This document shows, piece after piece, positions 9,249-18,583 of a stretch of 64,000 bases of DNA. The translations under genes were made by a program, and so were the position numbers. Numbering within the stretch: the first letter of the stretch is position 1; every line of letters begins with the position of its first letter. The notes under the pieces were generated by a model. It saw nothing but the letters and a program-made list of their open reading frames with translations. It had not been told where the DNA came from and searched no databases. This DNA is from Providencia sp. R33 (lineage in GTDB: Bacteria > Pseudomonadota > Gammaproteobacteria > Enterobacterales > Enterobacteriaceae): NCBI RefSeq assembly GCF_019343475.1, contig NZ_CP072453.1, forward strand, positions 1-64,000, given 5' to 3'.

Positions 9249-10157
9249 ATGCTGTTCAATCTGGTTAAATTGTTTCTTTAAGTGTTGTGTGAAAATATCA
9301 GTGAGTTGCGATGATGGCCGGTGAATAGGCCTAATTAAACTGACTGTAAATGGGATTGAAAAGCTTAAAGGGCGCAGAGCCAGCTTACCTGAAGATTGCT
9401 GGTGGAAATCAAGAGCAGTCAGTGGGTTAACAATGGAAACCCCAATACCCTTCAGTGCCATCGCACAAATAGACGAGGCAGAGTGCGTCTCCATCACCAT
9501 TTTTCGGTCAATTTGCTGCTCCGCAAATGTTGAGTCAATTAATTGGCGGTAGCTGTCTGTTAAAGACAAACTAATAAATCGTTGATGCTGAAAATCGCTG
9601 GGGGTTAAGACCTTTTTTTGAGTGAGAGGGTGCCCCGCAGGTAACACACACACTTCATTTAAACTTCCAAGGGTTTGTTGCTCAGTACCCGGCGGCATTT
9701 GCAAATGTTCTGTTAAACCAAAGTCATAGCGCTGAGCAGAAAGCCATTCCTCAAGCACGGGAGACTCTTGCGGGATAACGGTGATACTGACATCGGGGTA
9801 GCTTTCCATGAAAGATTGGCAGACTGACGGTAAAAGAGATTGGGCAAAAGCAGGTAAGCAGGTGACAGAAATTTGAGCATGTTCAAAACGGCGTATTGTT
9901 TCTGCTGAATTTTTGATGCGCTCTAATCCATAATAAGAACGTTCAACTTCCTCTAAAAATCGCAGCCCTTGCGCGGTAGGTTGCAAGCGCCCTTTGACGC
10001 GATCAAACAGCTTAAATTGCAGTAAATGCTCAAGGCGTGCCAGCTCACGGCTGATGGTAGGCTGTGAAGTATTCAGCAATGCAGCGGCTTCCGTCAGGTT
10101 AGGGGCGGTCATCACTGCACGAAATATCTCAATATGTCTCCACGAAATGGCTTGCAT
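9222..10157 (-). CDS. lysR: LysR, activator of lysA
   Basis: LysR-type regulator of 311 residues. The helix-turn-helix lies in residues 1-62 (HIEIFRAVMTAPNLTEAAAL, NTSQPTISRELARLE), with the effector domain from about residue 92. Identity as LysR proper rests on sequence resemblance and on the divergent position next to lysA, the conserved arrangement in enterobacteria in which LysR activates lysA when lysine is low and diaminopimelate is present. The 125-base intergenic region holds the shared control sites. Confidence 0.92.
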   Translation of the reverse strand: MQAISWRHIEIFRAVMTAPNLTEAAALLNTSQPTISRELARLEHLLQFKLFDRVKGRLQPTAQGLRFLEEVERSYYGLERIKNSAETIRRFEHAQISVTCLPAFAQSLLPSVCQSFMESYPDVSITVIPQESPVLEEWLSAQRYDFGLTEHLQMPPGTEQQTLGSLNEVCVLPAGHPLTQKKVLTPSDFQHQRFISLSLTDSYRQLIDSTFAEQQIDRKMVMETHSASSICAMALKGIGVSIVNPLTALDFHQQSSGKLALRPLSFSIPFTVSLIRPIHRPSSQLTDIFTQHLKKQFNQIEQHLALALLHQ

Positions 10158-10191
10158 TTCTCACCTCAAAACTAAATCCATATCAAATATG

Positions 10192-10258
10192 AATAGACTT
10201 TAGCAAAATGGATATTTTTTTTCCCACCTTTTCTCTGAATAATAGACTTTAATATAAT
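10192..10258 (+). promoter_or_regulatory. lysA promoter with two direct repeats
   Basis: The element AATAGACTTTA occurs twice, at 10192-10202 and 10241-10251, 49 bases apart (about 4.7 helical turns). The second copy runs up to a perfect -10 box TATAAT (10253-10258), and no good -35 box sits 16-18 bases upstream. An activator-dependent promoter with repeated activator sites fits LysR control. The site assignment is inferred. Confidence 0.55.
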
Positions 10259-10282
10259 AAAAACTTGCAAACGAGAAACATA

Positions 10283-11548
10283 ATGACTTCATTCGCAACT
10301 ACTTCAAGCCAATATTTAACCCCTGAACATTTACGCGCGCTACCTGCACAATATGGTACCCCTGTTTGGATATATGATAGTGCGGTCATCATTGAGCGTA
10401 TTAAGCAATTACAAGTCTTTGATACGGTGCGCTTTGCGCAAAAAGCTAGTTCAAATATCCACATTTTGCGCTTAATGAGAGAGCAGGGCGTTAAAGTCGA
10501 TTCAGTTTCTTTAGGGGAAATCGAACGTGCGCTGGTGGCGGGATTCAAGCCAGGTCGTGAAAATTCAGAAATTGTGTTTACTGCGGACGTGCTTGATAGA
10601 GCCACATTGGCTAAAGTGACGGAACTGGATATACCTGTCAATGCGGGTTCAATTGATATGCTAGACCAAATTGGTCAGCAAAAAGCGGGGCACCCAGTTT
10701 GGCTGCGTATTAACCCAGGTTTTGGTCATGGTCATAGCCAAAAAACCAATACTGGCGGCGAAAACAGTAAACACGGTATTTGGCATGAAGACTTACCTGC
10801 CGCACTCGAAAAAATTCGTCATTACAATTTATCGTTAATCGGTATTCATATGCACATTGGTTCAGGCGTTGATTATCAACATCTTGCAGATGTATGCGAT
10901 TCAATGGTTGCACTGGTCACAACTGCTGGCGTGGATCTTCATGCTATTTCAGCGGGTGGTGGGCTATCGACACCTTATCGTGAAAGCGATGAATTAATCG
11001 ATGTGCAGCATTATTATAGTCTATGGGATAACGCGCGCCAGCGCATAGCACAGCATCTAGGACACGCAATTGAACTTGAAATCGAACCGGGTCGCTATTT
11101 AGTTGCAGAATCGGGCGTTTTACTGGCGGAAGTGCGTGCTGTTAAAGATATGGGCAGCCGTCATTATGTCCTAGTCGACAGTGGTTTTAATGATTTAATG
11201 CGCCCAGCGATGTACGGCAGTTATCATCATATTTCTGTTTTACCGGCAGACGGAAGTGCTGCGGATGAGTCACAATTAAAAGACACCATCATTGCAGGCC
11301 CTTTATGTGAATCTGGTGATGTATTCACCCAGCTTGAAGGTGGACTTGTGGTGACTCGTGCGTTACCTGAGGTCAACGTGGGGGATTATTTGGTTTTTCA
11401 CGATACAGGCGCCTACGGCGCATCGATGTCTTCAAACTATAATAGCCGCCCATTATTACCAGAGGTAATGTTTGTTGAGGGTAAACCGCAATTAATTCGC
11501 CGTCGCCAAACAATAGAAGAATTATTAGCATTAGAGCTATCGCTTTAA
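10283..11548 (+). CDS. lysA: Diaminopimelate decarboxylase
   Basis: PLP enzyme of the alanine-racemase fold group that decarboxylates meso-diaminopimelate to L-lysine, the last step of lysine synthesis. It has 421 residues. Visible are the PLP lysine in VRFAQKASSNIHILRLM (near residue 51), the IGIHMHIGSG segment, the GGGLSTPY glycine loop, EIEPGRYLVAESG, and the GPLCESGDVF / GAYGASMSSNYNSRP signatures. The ATG at 10283 is preferred to an upstream TTG because it aligns with E. coli LysA. Transcribed divergently from lysR. Confidence 0.97.
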   Translation: MTSFATTSSQYLTPEHLRALPAQYGTPVWIYDSAVIIERIKQLQVFDTVRFAQKASSNIHILRLMREQGVKVDSVSLGEIERALVAGFKPGRENSEIVFTADVLDRATLAKVTELDIPVNAGSIDMLDQIGQQKAGHPVWLRINPGFGHGHSQKTNTGGENSKHGIWHEDLPAALEKIRHYNLSLIGIHMHIGSGVDYQHLADVCDSMVALVTTAGVDLHAISAGGGLSTPYRESDELIDVQHYYSLWDNARQRIAQHLGHAIELEIEPGRYLVAESGVLLAEVRAVKDMGSRHYVLVDSGFNDLMRPAMYGSYHHISVLPADGSAADESQLKDTIIAGPLCESGDVFTQLEGGLVVTRALPEVNVGDYLVFHDTGAYGASMSSNYNSRPLLPEVMFVEGKPQLIRRRQTIEELLALELSL

Positions 11549-11570
11549 AAATTGCTAATATGATGAAAAA

Positions 11571-11598
11571 ACCAGCGCTTAGGTCGCTGGTTTTTTTT
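11571..11598 (+). terminator. Intrinsic terminator of lysA
   Basis: ACCAGCG and CGCTGGT form a seven-base stem with a seven-base loop followed by eight T, 22 bases after the lysA stop. Confidence 0.9.
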
Positions 11599-11707
11599 AT
11601 TTTGAAGAAAGCAAAAACTACTCTTTTGGGTGATTTACAATATTTTTTCGCATGTGAATATAAGGGGGCCACTACTGATCAATTGATATTTTTGGAATAA
11701 TTTAAAT

Positions 11708-12373
11708 ATGAGGCTAATACTCTTTTTTTCTTTGTTTTTATTATCTGGTTGTTATTTGAAATCACCTAAAGTCGACATTTTAAAACCTTCGTATAGGATG
11801 TTGAACTTTAGCTACGATAGTAAATATTTATCATATGATTCAGATTATAATGTTCTAATCCCTCCTCCTAGAAATGAAAAGGATTTTTATTTATTAAAAG
11901 ATAAAGCAAAGTCAGGTGACTCAGATAGCAATTTATTAATGTTTAAATTGTTCTATAAAGATTCAAATTGTAATTATTTTTCTTTTGGAAATATAAAATC
12001 TGATTTTATTTGTGCAAAGGCTATTGATTATTTAATTGATTCAGTCAATAGCAATCCTAATAATAATCTAGCCTTGTATGAAATGAGTAAGCTGTATTAC
12101 AACGGCATTGTTTTAGAAAGAAATGATAACAAGGCAATGGGTATTCTAGACAGAATAATAAAAAAAGGGGGAAGAAACGCGGTATTGGTTTGTGATTATT
12201 TAGTCGAAATAACACTTTTTGATGATGATAGAAATATCAAAGATCTCGATAAAGCGCGGTATTATGCAAATATTGGCGCAGAAAATGGTAGTGAAAAATG
12301 CCAAAAGTATCATGATGATATTGACAGTTATATGAACAATAAACGAAAGAATAGGGGGTTGTATGGAAAGTAA
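11708..12373 (+). CDS. Sel1-like repeat lipoprotein, first of a tandem pair
   Basis: Predicted lipoprotein of 221 residues: a hydrophobic N-terminus ending in the lipobox LLSGC (cysteine 15), no recognised enzyme domain, and helical Sel1/TPR-like repeats in the second half (ALYEMSKLYYNGIVLERNDN around residue 124; KARYYANIGAENGSEKC near 185). It shares PSYRML near its N-terminus and the overall design with the next gene, so the two are paralogues. The gene is markedly AT-rich compared with its neighbours, which suggests recent acquisition or relaxed codon use. Sel1 proteins often scaffold protein complexes or block toxins; no function is assigned here. Confidence 0.75.
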   Translation: MRLILFFSLFLLSGCYLKSPKVDILKPSYRMLNFSYDSKYLSYDSDYNVLIPPPRNEKDFYLLKDKAKSGDSDSNLLMFKLFYKDSNCNYFSFGNIKSDFICAKAIDYLIDSVNSNPNNNLALYEMSKLYYNGIVLERNDNKAMGILDRIIKKGGRNAVLVCDYLVEITLFDDDRNIKDLDKARYYANIGAENGSEKCQKYHDDIDSYMNNKRKNRGLYGK

Positions 12374-12432
12374 AATATATATACCAACGCATTATTTACA
12401 GGCAGTTAATTAAGGTGGTGGTTGAAAATTTG

Positions 12433-13119
12433 ATGAGGAAATTATTAATTTTTCTGGTCTTTATCCTAGTTGGGTGTGGGGCAAATTTACACTCAGAAAA
12501 ATTTGTAAAAAATCCCTCTTATAGAATGTTAGCATTTTCTATCGGGAGTGTGAAATCTAAACAAGAAAAACAATATCTCCAAACGATGCTGCCGATTCAA
12601 AGCGTTAAGAAGTTTTATGAACTTCAATATAAAGCAAATAAAGGTGATGTAAAAAGCCATTATCTTTTATTTTTATTATATTTTGATGATTCAGCCTGTT
12701 CTAAAAAGAGTTTGGTTAATTTAAAACGGGTTGCGGATGAAAATTGTAAGATAGCGTTAGGACATTTAAATGAAGCAGTGAATATTGAACCTAATTTTCA
12801 GCTAGGTTTGTATAAGCTCGCTTATTTTAACCAATATGGTATTGGCATGGACGTTAATTTTAATCAGTCAATAGCATATTGGGAAAGGTTGAAAGAAACG
12901 CAAGGGTATTATCGAGAATTAGCATTGGTATCAGCAGCAAAAATCTATTTTTATGAGTTTAATGAAATTGATAAGGCAAAAGAATATTTAACCATTTGTG
13001 CAAAAGAAGGTGGGGCTAGGTGTCAATTTGAGTTAAATGGTTGGGATAACAAAATGAAGTTACGCCCTTATATATTGGATGCAAAAAATAGAGAGCGCGA
13101 GCTAGAAAAAAGGGAATAG
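12433..13119 (+). CDS. Sel1-like repeat lipoprotein, second of a tandem pair
   Basis: Predicted lipoprotein of about 228 residues beginning MRKLLIFLVFILVGCG, with lipobox LVGC, followed by NPSYRMLAFSIGS, which mirrors PSYRMLNFS of the preceding gene. The second half has Sel1-like segments (LGLYKLAYFNQYGIGMD and KAKEYLTICAKEGGARCQFE). The ATG at 12433 puts the signal peptide at the very N-terminus; a GTG at 12415 gives six extra residues. It starts 59 bases after the first paralogue, probably in one transcript, and ends before a 15-base perfect hairpin. Function unknown. Confidence 0.75.
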   Translation: MRKLLIFLVFILVGCGANLHSEKFVKNPSYRMLAFSIGSVKSKQEKQYLQTMLPIQSVKKFYELQYKANKGDVKSHYLLFLLYFDDSACSKKSLVNLKRVADENCKIALGHLNEAVNIEPNFQLGLYKLAYFNQYGIGMDVNFNQSIAYWERLKETQGYYRELALVSAAKIYFYEFNEIDKAKEYLTICAKEGGARCQFELNGWDNKMKLRPYILDAKNRERELEKRE

Positions 13120-13180
13120 TCAGTTTTATATTTTCAAGTTAATTTTTCGGTGTGGTTTGTTCTATTAATAGTAATAACAA

Positions 13181-13213
13181 AAAATTCAAGGAGTAGGTTA
13201 CTCCTTGAATTTT
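13181..13213. terminator. Bidirectional terminator between the lipoprotein pair and fadE
   Basis: A perfect 15-base stem (AAAATTCAAGGAGTA) with a GGT loop. The A and T tracts on both sides let it end the lipoprotein transcript from the left and fadE from the right. Confidence 0.88.
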
Positions 13214-13229
13214 ATTGCTTATTTATAAA

Positions 13230-15695
13230 CTAAGCGGCTTTCTTTTTCTTGCTCGCGTCTTCGTTTGACGGTTCATCAGGGGACTTTTTTGACGGAAGCA
13301 CTCCTAAGTCATCAAATTCAAACTCATCGACATTAATTGTACGTAACCGGCTTGCTTCTGCTTTACGTAGGATATCGGCTTCTTCCTGCGTGATGACATT
13401 CTCAGGCAGCATTTGATCAGCCAGTTTGTCTAAACGGGTGAAGCTCAGTTTACGTTCTTTCAGACGGCAGATGCGCTCGAAAATAGGCTCAGCAGCAATG
13501 ATGTCATATAACGCTTGGTTCACTAACCCATGTGGGTTATTTTCCGTTGGCGTTAAGTATTGACCACGGCCTAATCTGTCACGGGTTTCTGATGGTTCCA
13601 TCAACAGCTGTGCCAATTTATGGTCAAGTCTGTCTGATGGCATGGACATCGCACGGCCTGTAGGGAACAAGGTTACTCGCATAATCGCTGCCACCATTTT
13701 GTTCGGGAAGTTTTTCAGCAGCTCATCAATCGCTTTTTCAGATTGATATAAGCAATCTTCAACAGCCCATTTTACCAGTGGTAAATCCGCTTTTTGGCGA
13801 CCTTCATCTTCATAGCGTTTTAAGGTTGCTGACGCAAGATACAGGTTGCTAAGAATATCCCCTAAGCGAGCTGAAATACGTTCACGACGTTTTAAGCTAC
13901 CGCCTAATACGCCCATTGCGACATCGGATAACAGAGCTAAGTTGGCACTTTGACGATTTAACATTTGATAATAGCGGCGTGTTTCATCTTTCGTTGGTGC
14001 ATGACTACCACGACCGTTAGTTAAACCTAACCAGAAGCTGCGGAATTGGTTGCTAATGACGTGACCAATGTGACCAAACACCGCTTTATCAAATTTGTGC
14101 AGGTTGTTATCTTGCGCTGCCGCCATTTCCTCTAAGACGAAAGGATGGCAACGGATCGCACCTTGACCAAAGATAATCATGCTGCGTGTGAGGATGTTTG
14201 CGCCTTCAACGGTAATTGCGATCGGGGCACCTTGGTAAGCCCGTGCAACAAAGTTTGAGTCCCCTAAGCAAATGCCTTTACCACCAGTGATATCCATCGC
14301 ATCAATAATGGCGCGCTGGCCGCGGTGGGTACAGTGGTATTTAACGATAGCCGAAAGTACCGCTGGTTTTTCGCCTAACATAATGCCAGAGGTGATTAAG
14401 GTTGCGGCGGCATCCATCAAGTAAGTATTACCTGCGATGCGTGCTAAAGGTTCTTCGATACCTTCCATTTTACCAATCGGTAATTTGAATTGGCGGCGAA
14501 TATAAGAGTAAGCGCCAGTCGCGATAGCGATGCTTTTTAAGCTACCTGTTGAGTTCGATGGTAAGGTGATTCCGCGACCAACAGATAGGCATTCCACTAA
14601 CATTCTCCAGCCTTGTCCCGCCATTTTTGGCCCGCCGATGATGTAATCGATAGGAACAAAAATATCTTTTCCGCGAGTCGGGCCATTCATGAATGGAACA
14701 TTCAGTGGGAAGTGACGGTGACCAATTTCAACACCTGGTGTATTGGTTGGGATTAATGCACAGGTGATACCGAGGTTTTTCTCACCACCTAATAATTTGT
14801 CTGGATCTGACAATTTAAACGCAAGGCCGAGTACAGTCGCAATCGGTGCTAAGGTAATGTAGCGTTTATTCCATGATAAGCGCATACCTAATACTTGCTC
14901 ACCTTGCCATTCACCCATACAGACAACGCCTGAATCGGGAATCGCCCCCGCATCGGAGCCTGCTTCAGGGCTGGTTAAGGCAAAGCACGGAATTTCTTCA
15001 CCTGTTGCTAGGCCCGGTAAATAACGTTGTTTTTGCTCATCAGTACCATAATGTTGCAGTAATTCACCTGGACCTAATGAGTTCGGAACACCCACAGTAA
15101 TAGCTAAAATGCCTGATACACCTGCAAGTTTTTGTAATACTTGAGATTGTGCGTAAGCTGAAAATTCAAGCCCGCCATACTCTTTTTTGATGATCATAGC
15201 GAAGAAACGGTGATCACGAAGGTATTGCCAAACTTCAGGTGTTAAATCGGCAAGTTCATGACTAACTTCAAAGTCATTCACCATACCGCACACAGTTTCT
15301 ACTGGGCCATCAATAAATGCTTGTTCTTCCGTAGTTAACTGTGGTTTTGGGTAGTTATGCAGTTTATTCCAGTCTGGGGCACCACGGAAAAGATCGCCTT
15401 CCCACCATGTGGTTCCTGCGTCAATAGCTTCTTTTTCAGTTCTCGACATTGGTGGCATGACTTTTTGGAACATTTTCATGGCACGCGCGGAGAAAAAAGA
15501 TTGGCGTATAGGAGAAAAAACGAAAGGAAATAAGACCAGAGCCACTGGCAGCAACATCCAGTAACTCCAAATATTTAACACACCCATGACGGCAGTATAG
15601 GCTAATAGCAGTACTGTACTGAGTACAAGGGAAGTTCTGTGGTAACAGAGTACGCCGATTAAGGCGAGAAATAACACAATGCTAAGAAGGATCAT
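13230..15695 (-). CDS. fadE: Acyl-CoA dehydrogenase FadE
   Basis: FAD-dependent enzyme of fatty-acid beta-oxidation that introduces the first trans-2 double bond in acyl-CoA. At 821 residues it has the size of enterobacterial FadE, far longer than mitochondrial-type enzymes. Two hydrophobic N-terminal segments (residues 1-25 and 28-65) suggest membrane association. The core has [19 protein letters not shown] (about residues 233-251), [18 protein letters not shown] and the catalytic-glutamate region [19 protein letters not shown] near residue 500. The C-terminal tail is lysine-rich. A FadR-like site lies just upstream. Confidence 0.96.
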   Translation of the reverse strand: MILLSIVLFLALIGVLCYHRTSLVLSTVLLLAYTAVMGVLNIWSYWMLLPVALVLFPFVFSPIRQSFFSARAMKMFQKVMPPMSRTEKEAIDAGTTWWEGDLFRGAPDWNKLHNYPKPQLTTEEQAFIDGPVETVCGMVNDFEVSHELADLTPEVWQYLRDHRFFAMIIKKEYGGLEFSAYAQSQVLQKLAGVSGILAITVGVPNSLGPGELLQHYGTDEQKQRYLPGLATGEEIPCFALTSPEAGSDAGAIPDSGVVCMGEWQGEQVLGMRLSWNKRYITLAPIATVLGLAFKLSDPDKLLGGEKNLGITCALIPTNTPGVEIGHRHFPLNVPFMNGPTRGKDIFVPIDYIIGGPKMAGQGWRMLVECLSVGRGITLPSNSTGSLKSIAIATGAYSYIRRQFKLPIGKMEGIEEPLARIAGNTYLMDAAATLITSGIMLGEKPAVLSAIVKYHCTHRGQRAIIDAMDITGGKGICLGDSNFVARAYQGAPIAITVEGANILTRSMIIFGQGAIRCHPFVLEEMAAAQDNNLHKFDKAVFGHIGHVISNQFRSFWLGLTNGRGSHAPTKDETRRYYQMLNRQSANLALLSDVAMGVLGGSLKRRERISARLGDILSNLYLASATLKRYEDEGRQKADLPLVKWAVEDCLYQSEKAIDELLKNFPNKMVAAIMRVTLFPTGRAMSMPSDRLDHKLAQLLMEPSETRDRLGRGQYLTPTENNPHGLVNQALYDIIAAEPIFERICRLKERKLSFTRLDKLADQMLPENVITQEEADILRKAEASRLRTINVDEFEFDDLGVLPSKKSPDEPSNEDASKKKKAA

Positions 15696-16086
15696 GGTGA
15701 AGCTCCTGTCGACTTGTAAGAGGTCTGACCTGTTTGTTGTCTCAATCTATACCTAGCAATAAAGAATTAGCAATATATTTACATCTTAATTACAACTTAG
15801 TTCACAAAAACACCAAATAATGACCGTGAAAGTTGAAATTAAAATAATCACCAATAAAGAAAATAAGGTTATTAAGTATAACTAAACGTTATTTTTGTCG
15901 ATGGGTTCAAGACCGCACAATCAAAAGTAGAAACAAAGCTCCCCCTGTGCAACAATCTGAGTATTAAAGCTTAATGACTGATATCCATCTAAATTTGTGC
16001 CACTAAGTGGTCTGTTTTATGTGAATTATTTTGGATGTAAGTTAGCGATATTCTCAATAACGTATTCTTAATTAAGGGGAAACCTC
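15696..16086. other. Intergenic region between divergent fadE and gmhA
   Basis: 391 bases, AT-rich, carrying both promoters. The fadE side holds the FadR-like site described separately. The gmhA start is preceded by a TTAAGGGGAAA ribosome site. A short palindrome around 15999-16011 (CCACTAAGTGG) is present. I see no reading frame with a ribosome site and no RNA gene. Confidence 0.6.
15718..15734 (-). promoter_or_regulatory. FadR-like operator upstream of fadE
   Basis: The 17-mer AAGAGGTCTGACCTGTT matches 12 of 16 defined positions of the E. coli FadR consensus (AGCTGGTCCGAYNTGTT) and lies 22 bases upstream of the fadE start codon. FadR represses fadE in E. coli until long-chain acyl-CoA binds it. 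Binding here is inferred. Confidence 0.65.
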
Positions 16087-16665
16087 ATGTACCAAGATCT
16101 AATCCGTGGTGAATTGACTGAAGCAGCCGAGACGTTATCGAATTTCTTAAGTGACGAAGCGAATATTGAAGCTATTCAACAAGCGGCGGTATTATTAGCT
16201 GATTCATTTAAAGCAGGTGGTAAAGTGCTATCTTGTGGTAATGGTGGATCACACTGTGATGCAATGCATTTTGCGGAGGAACTCACAGGCCGCTATCGTG
16301 AAAATCGCCCCGGCTATCCTGCTATTGCAATTTCAGATGTTAGCCATTTATCCTGCGTGAGCAATGACTTCGGTTATGATTTTGTTTTTTCTCGTTTTAT
16401 TGAAGCTGTTGGCATGAAAGGTGATGTGTTATTAGGAATTTCGACCTCGGGTAATTCAGGCAATATCATCAAAGCCATTGCTGCTGCTCGTGAAAAAGGC
16501 ATGAAAGTTATCACATTAACAGGAAAAGATGGTGGCAAAATGGCAGGCACGGCGGATATTGAAATTCGTGTCCCTCATTTTGGTTATGCAGACCGTATTC
16601 AAGAGATCCATATCAAAGTTATCCATATCCTTATTCAACTAATTGAAAAAGAGATGGTGAAGTAA
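16087..16665 (+). CDS. gmhA: Sedoheptulose-7-phosphate isomerase (phosphoheptose isomerase)
   Basis: First enzyme of ADP-heptose synthesis for the LPS inner core, converting sedoheptulose-7-phosphate to D-glycero-D-manno-heptose-7-phosphate. Its 192 residues equal E. coli GmhA. The SIS-domain phosphate loop [20 protein letters not shown] carries the catalytic glutamate E65; [11 protein letters not shown] (about residues 118-128) is the second sugar-phosphate loop, and the C-terminal histidine in [14 protein letters not shown] acts as the second catalytic residue. A strong AAGGGGAAA site precedes the ATG. Confidence 0.97.
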   Translation: MYQDLIRGELTEAAETLSNFLSDEANIEAIQQAAVLLADSFKAGGKVLSCGNGGSHCDAMHFAEELTGRYRENRPGYPAIAISDVSHLSCVSNDFGYDFVFSRFIEAVGMKGDVLLGISTSGNSGNIIKAIAAAREKGMKVITLTGKDGGKMAGTADIEIRVPHFGYADRIQEIHIKVIHILIQLIEKEMVK

Positions 16666-16692
16666 CGGTTTAGTCGTTGTAGGAGCTTTAAA

Positions 16693-17460
16693 ATGTGCGA
16701 GTTACTTGGCATGAGTGCCAATGTCCCAACTGATATTACCTTTAGTTTGAGTGGGTTAATTTCTCGAGGCGGTCAAACTGGCCCACATAAAGATGGCTGG
16801 GGAATTACGTTCTACGAAGGTCTCGGGTGTCGCACATTTAAAGATCCACAACCGAGCTTTACATCACCCGTTGCGCGTTTCGTGCAGGAATACCCAATTA
16901 AGTCTGAATGTATTGTGGCTCACATTCGCCAAGCTAATCGGGGGGATGTGTCGTTAGTGAATACTCACCCCTTTACCAGAGAGCTGTGGGGGCGCAATTG
17001 GACTTATGCCCATAATGGGCAGCTTAAAGGATACCGTTCCCTTGATACTGGGCGTTATTGGCCGATTGGGGAAACCGATAGTGAATGGGCATTTTGTTGG
17101 ATTTTGCAGCAGTTGAGTGAGAAATATCCTCGGAAGCCATCGAACTGGAAAAGTGTTTTTCGCTTTATTGCCACTCTTGCGGATCAATTGAGGGATAAAG
17201 GTGTCTTCAATATGTTGCTGTCTGATGGGCAATATTTGATGGCGTTTAGCTCAACGAAATTACATTGGATCACGCGTAAAGCACCATTTGGTATGGCAAA
17301 GTTACTCGATCAAGATATTGAAATTGATTTTGCACAGTGTACAACACCAACAGATATTGTCTCTGTGATTGCAACTCAACCTTTGACTGGCAACGAAGAC
17401 TGGCAAAAGATTGAGCCAGGTAACTTTGTGTTATTCCACCTTGGTCAGCGCATACTGTGA
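16693..17460 (+). CDS. yafJ: Class II glutamine amidotransferase YafJ
   Basis: Ntn-hydrolase glutamine amidotransferase of 255 residues. The initiator methionine is followed by Cys2, the expected nucleophile after processing (MCELLGMSAN). Other class II residues are HKDGWGITFYE (about residues 36-46), IVAHIRQANRGDVSLVNTHPF (75-95) and WTYAHNGQLKG (103-113). The partner synthase domain is absent and the acceptor is unknown. It follows gmhA by 27 bases as in E. coli. Its last 30 bases overlap the convergent yafK gene. Confidence 0.94.
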   Translation: MCELLGMSANVPTDITFSLSGLISRGGQTGPHKDGWGITFYEGLGCRTFKDPQPSFTSPVARFVQEYPIKSECIVAHIRQANRGDVSLVNTHPFTRELWGRNWTYAHNGQLKGYRSLDTGRYWPIGETDSEWAFCWILQQLSEKYPRKPSNWKSVFRFIATLADQLRDKGVFNMLLSDGQYLMAFSSTKLHWITRKAPFGMAKLLDQDIEIDFAQCTTPTDIVSVIATQPLTGNEDWQKIEPGNFVLFHLGQRIL

Positions 17461-18168
17461 TTTCATCCCCAACAGTTTTGTTGGGGTATCCGGTAAGCCC
17501 ATGACCGCATATTTTCCTGAGTTTACCGAAACGTGTGCAAGCCTTCCTGTTTGGTTGAAATATTCATAGGCGGGCTGAAGCTGCTTCCAAAACGTATAAT
17601 GGCTTGAATTTTGGTAGCGCAGCATATTTTCTTTCGTCATTTTAAACGGATAGATATTTACGCTAATCGTTGATTGGCCGTTTAGCAATGCGGTTTCTAC
17701 GGTTTGATAAATCTCGCCCATGTATTTATCAGTCATTGCATAACAACCAACTGACACACAACTGCCGTGGATCATCAGGTAACTTCCGCTATACCCTTGG
17801 GCTTTATCGAATTCATTAGGAAAACCAATATTGATAGATCGGTAATACCGACTATTAGGGTTGAGTTGCTCAGCCGTAATTTGATAGAAACCTTCAGGAC
17901 TTTTAAGATCACCCTCTATTTTCTTTGGCCCTAACCCACCAGAAAACTTACAAATTGGATAGGTTTTCGACAAGGCATATTTGCCTGATGGTGTTTTTTG
18001 GTAGAGTTCAAGTACACCTTCTTGTTTAAATATTTGTATAAATATCGATGAGTCAAGATTCGCTCGTGATTGATTCTTTAACAAAAATGAAGCGTTATCT
18101 GCCTGAGTAACCGATGTATACATGAGTACAAATGGGGATACGACACAAATTAATTTACTTGTTTTCAT
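17431..18168 (-). CDS. yafK: YafK, L,D-transpeptidase-fold protein
   Basis: Periplasmic protein of the YkuD fold, 245 residues with an N-terminal signal sequence (about residues 1-23, ending VTQA). The catalytic motif is H-G-S-C-V-S-V-G-C at about 133-141 (MIHGSCVSVGCYAMTD). E. coli YafK (also called LdtF or DpaA) releases Braun lipoprotein from peptidoglycan instead of forming cross-links; the same role is likely here. It is convergent with yafJ, with the coding ends overlapping by 30 bases. Confidence 0.92.
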   Translation of the reverse strand: MKTSKLICVVSPFVLMYTSVTQADNASFLLKNQSRANLDSSIFIQIFKQEGVLELYQKTPSGKYALSKTYPICKFSGGLGPKKIEGDLKSPEGFYQITAEQLNPNSRYYRSINIGFPNEFDKAQGYSGSYLMIHGSCVSVGCYAMTDKYMGEIYQTVETALLNGQSTISVNIYPFKMTKENMLRYQNSSHYTFWKQLQPAYEYFNQTGRLAHVSVNSGKYAVMGLPDTPTKLLGMKSQYALTKVE

Positions 18169-18583
18169 GCTTAAGCCAAATATTGAAGGTGATATTGATT
18201 AAAAATAACACATGTTTTACACATTTTAGACGAGCTGTTTAAAAATTAATATAGGTTGTTAATAGTTTTTAAATGAATCTTTATTGTTTAAATAATAATC
18301 AGCCATCGATAAATGTGAGTCTATAGTTCGGTAATATCGAATTGTTAATGGAAAAAATTAAATAATAATGCAATTTGCTTGAACTATGTCACTTCTCTAG
18401 ACGGACAGCGTGAACTGAAACTGATAAAATTACGACTGGCAGAAGACAAGAATTTAGTAACAATTTTGTGAGAATACTCGCTCAAGTCACGAAAGTGACT
18501 TGAGTAGTTTTTATGACTGAGTCGCTATCATTCATTGCTGAATCGTTAGCTTAGGGTTTAACTGATAAACTTGTGCAGATCTT
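18169..18583. other. yafK-nqrA intergenic region
   Basis: 415 bases, AT-rich, holding the divergent yafK and nqrA promoters. The only strong structure is the hairpin at 18481-18504. Nothing here codes convincingly for a protein. Confidence 0.55.
18481..18513 (+). terminator. Stable GAAA-loop hairpin with T tract upstream of nqrA
   Basis: CTCAAGTCAC-GAAA-GTGACTTGAG is a perfect ten-base stem closed by a GNRA tetraloop, followed by TAGTTTTTA. It starts about 100 bases before the nqrA start. No gene precedes it on this strand within 1 kb, so it either ends a small RNA transcribed from about 18350-18400 or acts as an attenuator in the nqr leader. I cannot choose between these. Confidence 0.6.

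Noticed and set aside
10158..10282. A lysine riboswitch upstream of lysA
   Set aside because: The gap is only 125 bases and lacks the long conserved L-box structure; the divergent lysR gene explains control.
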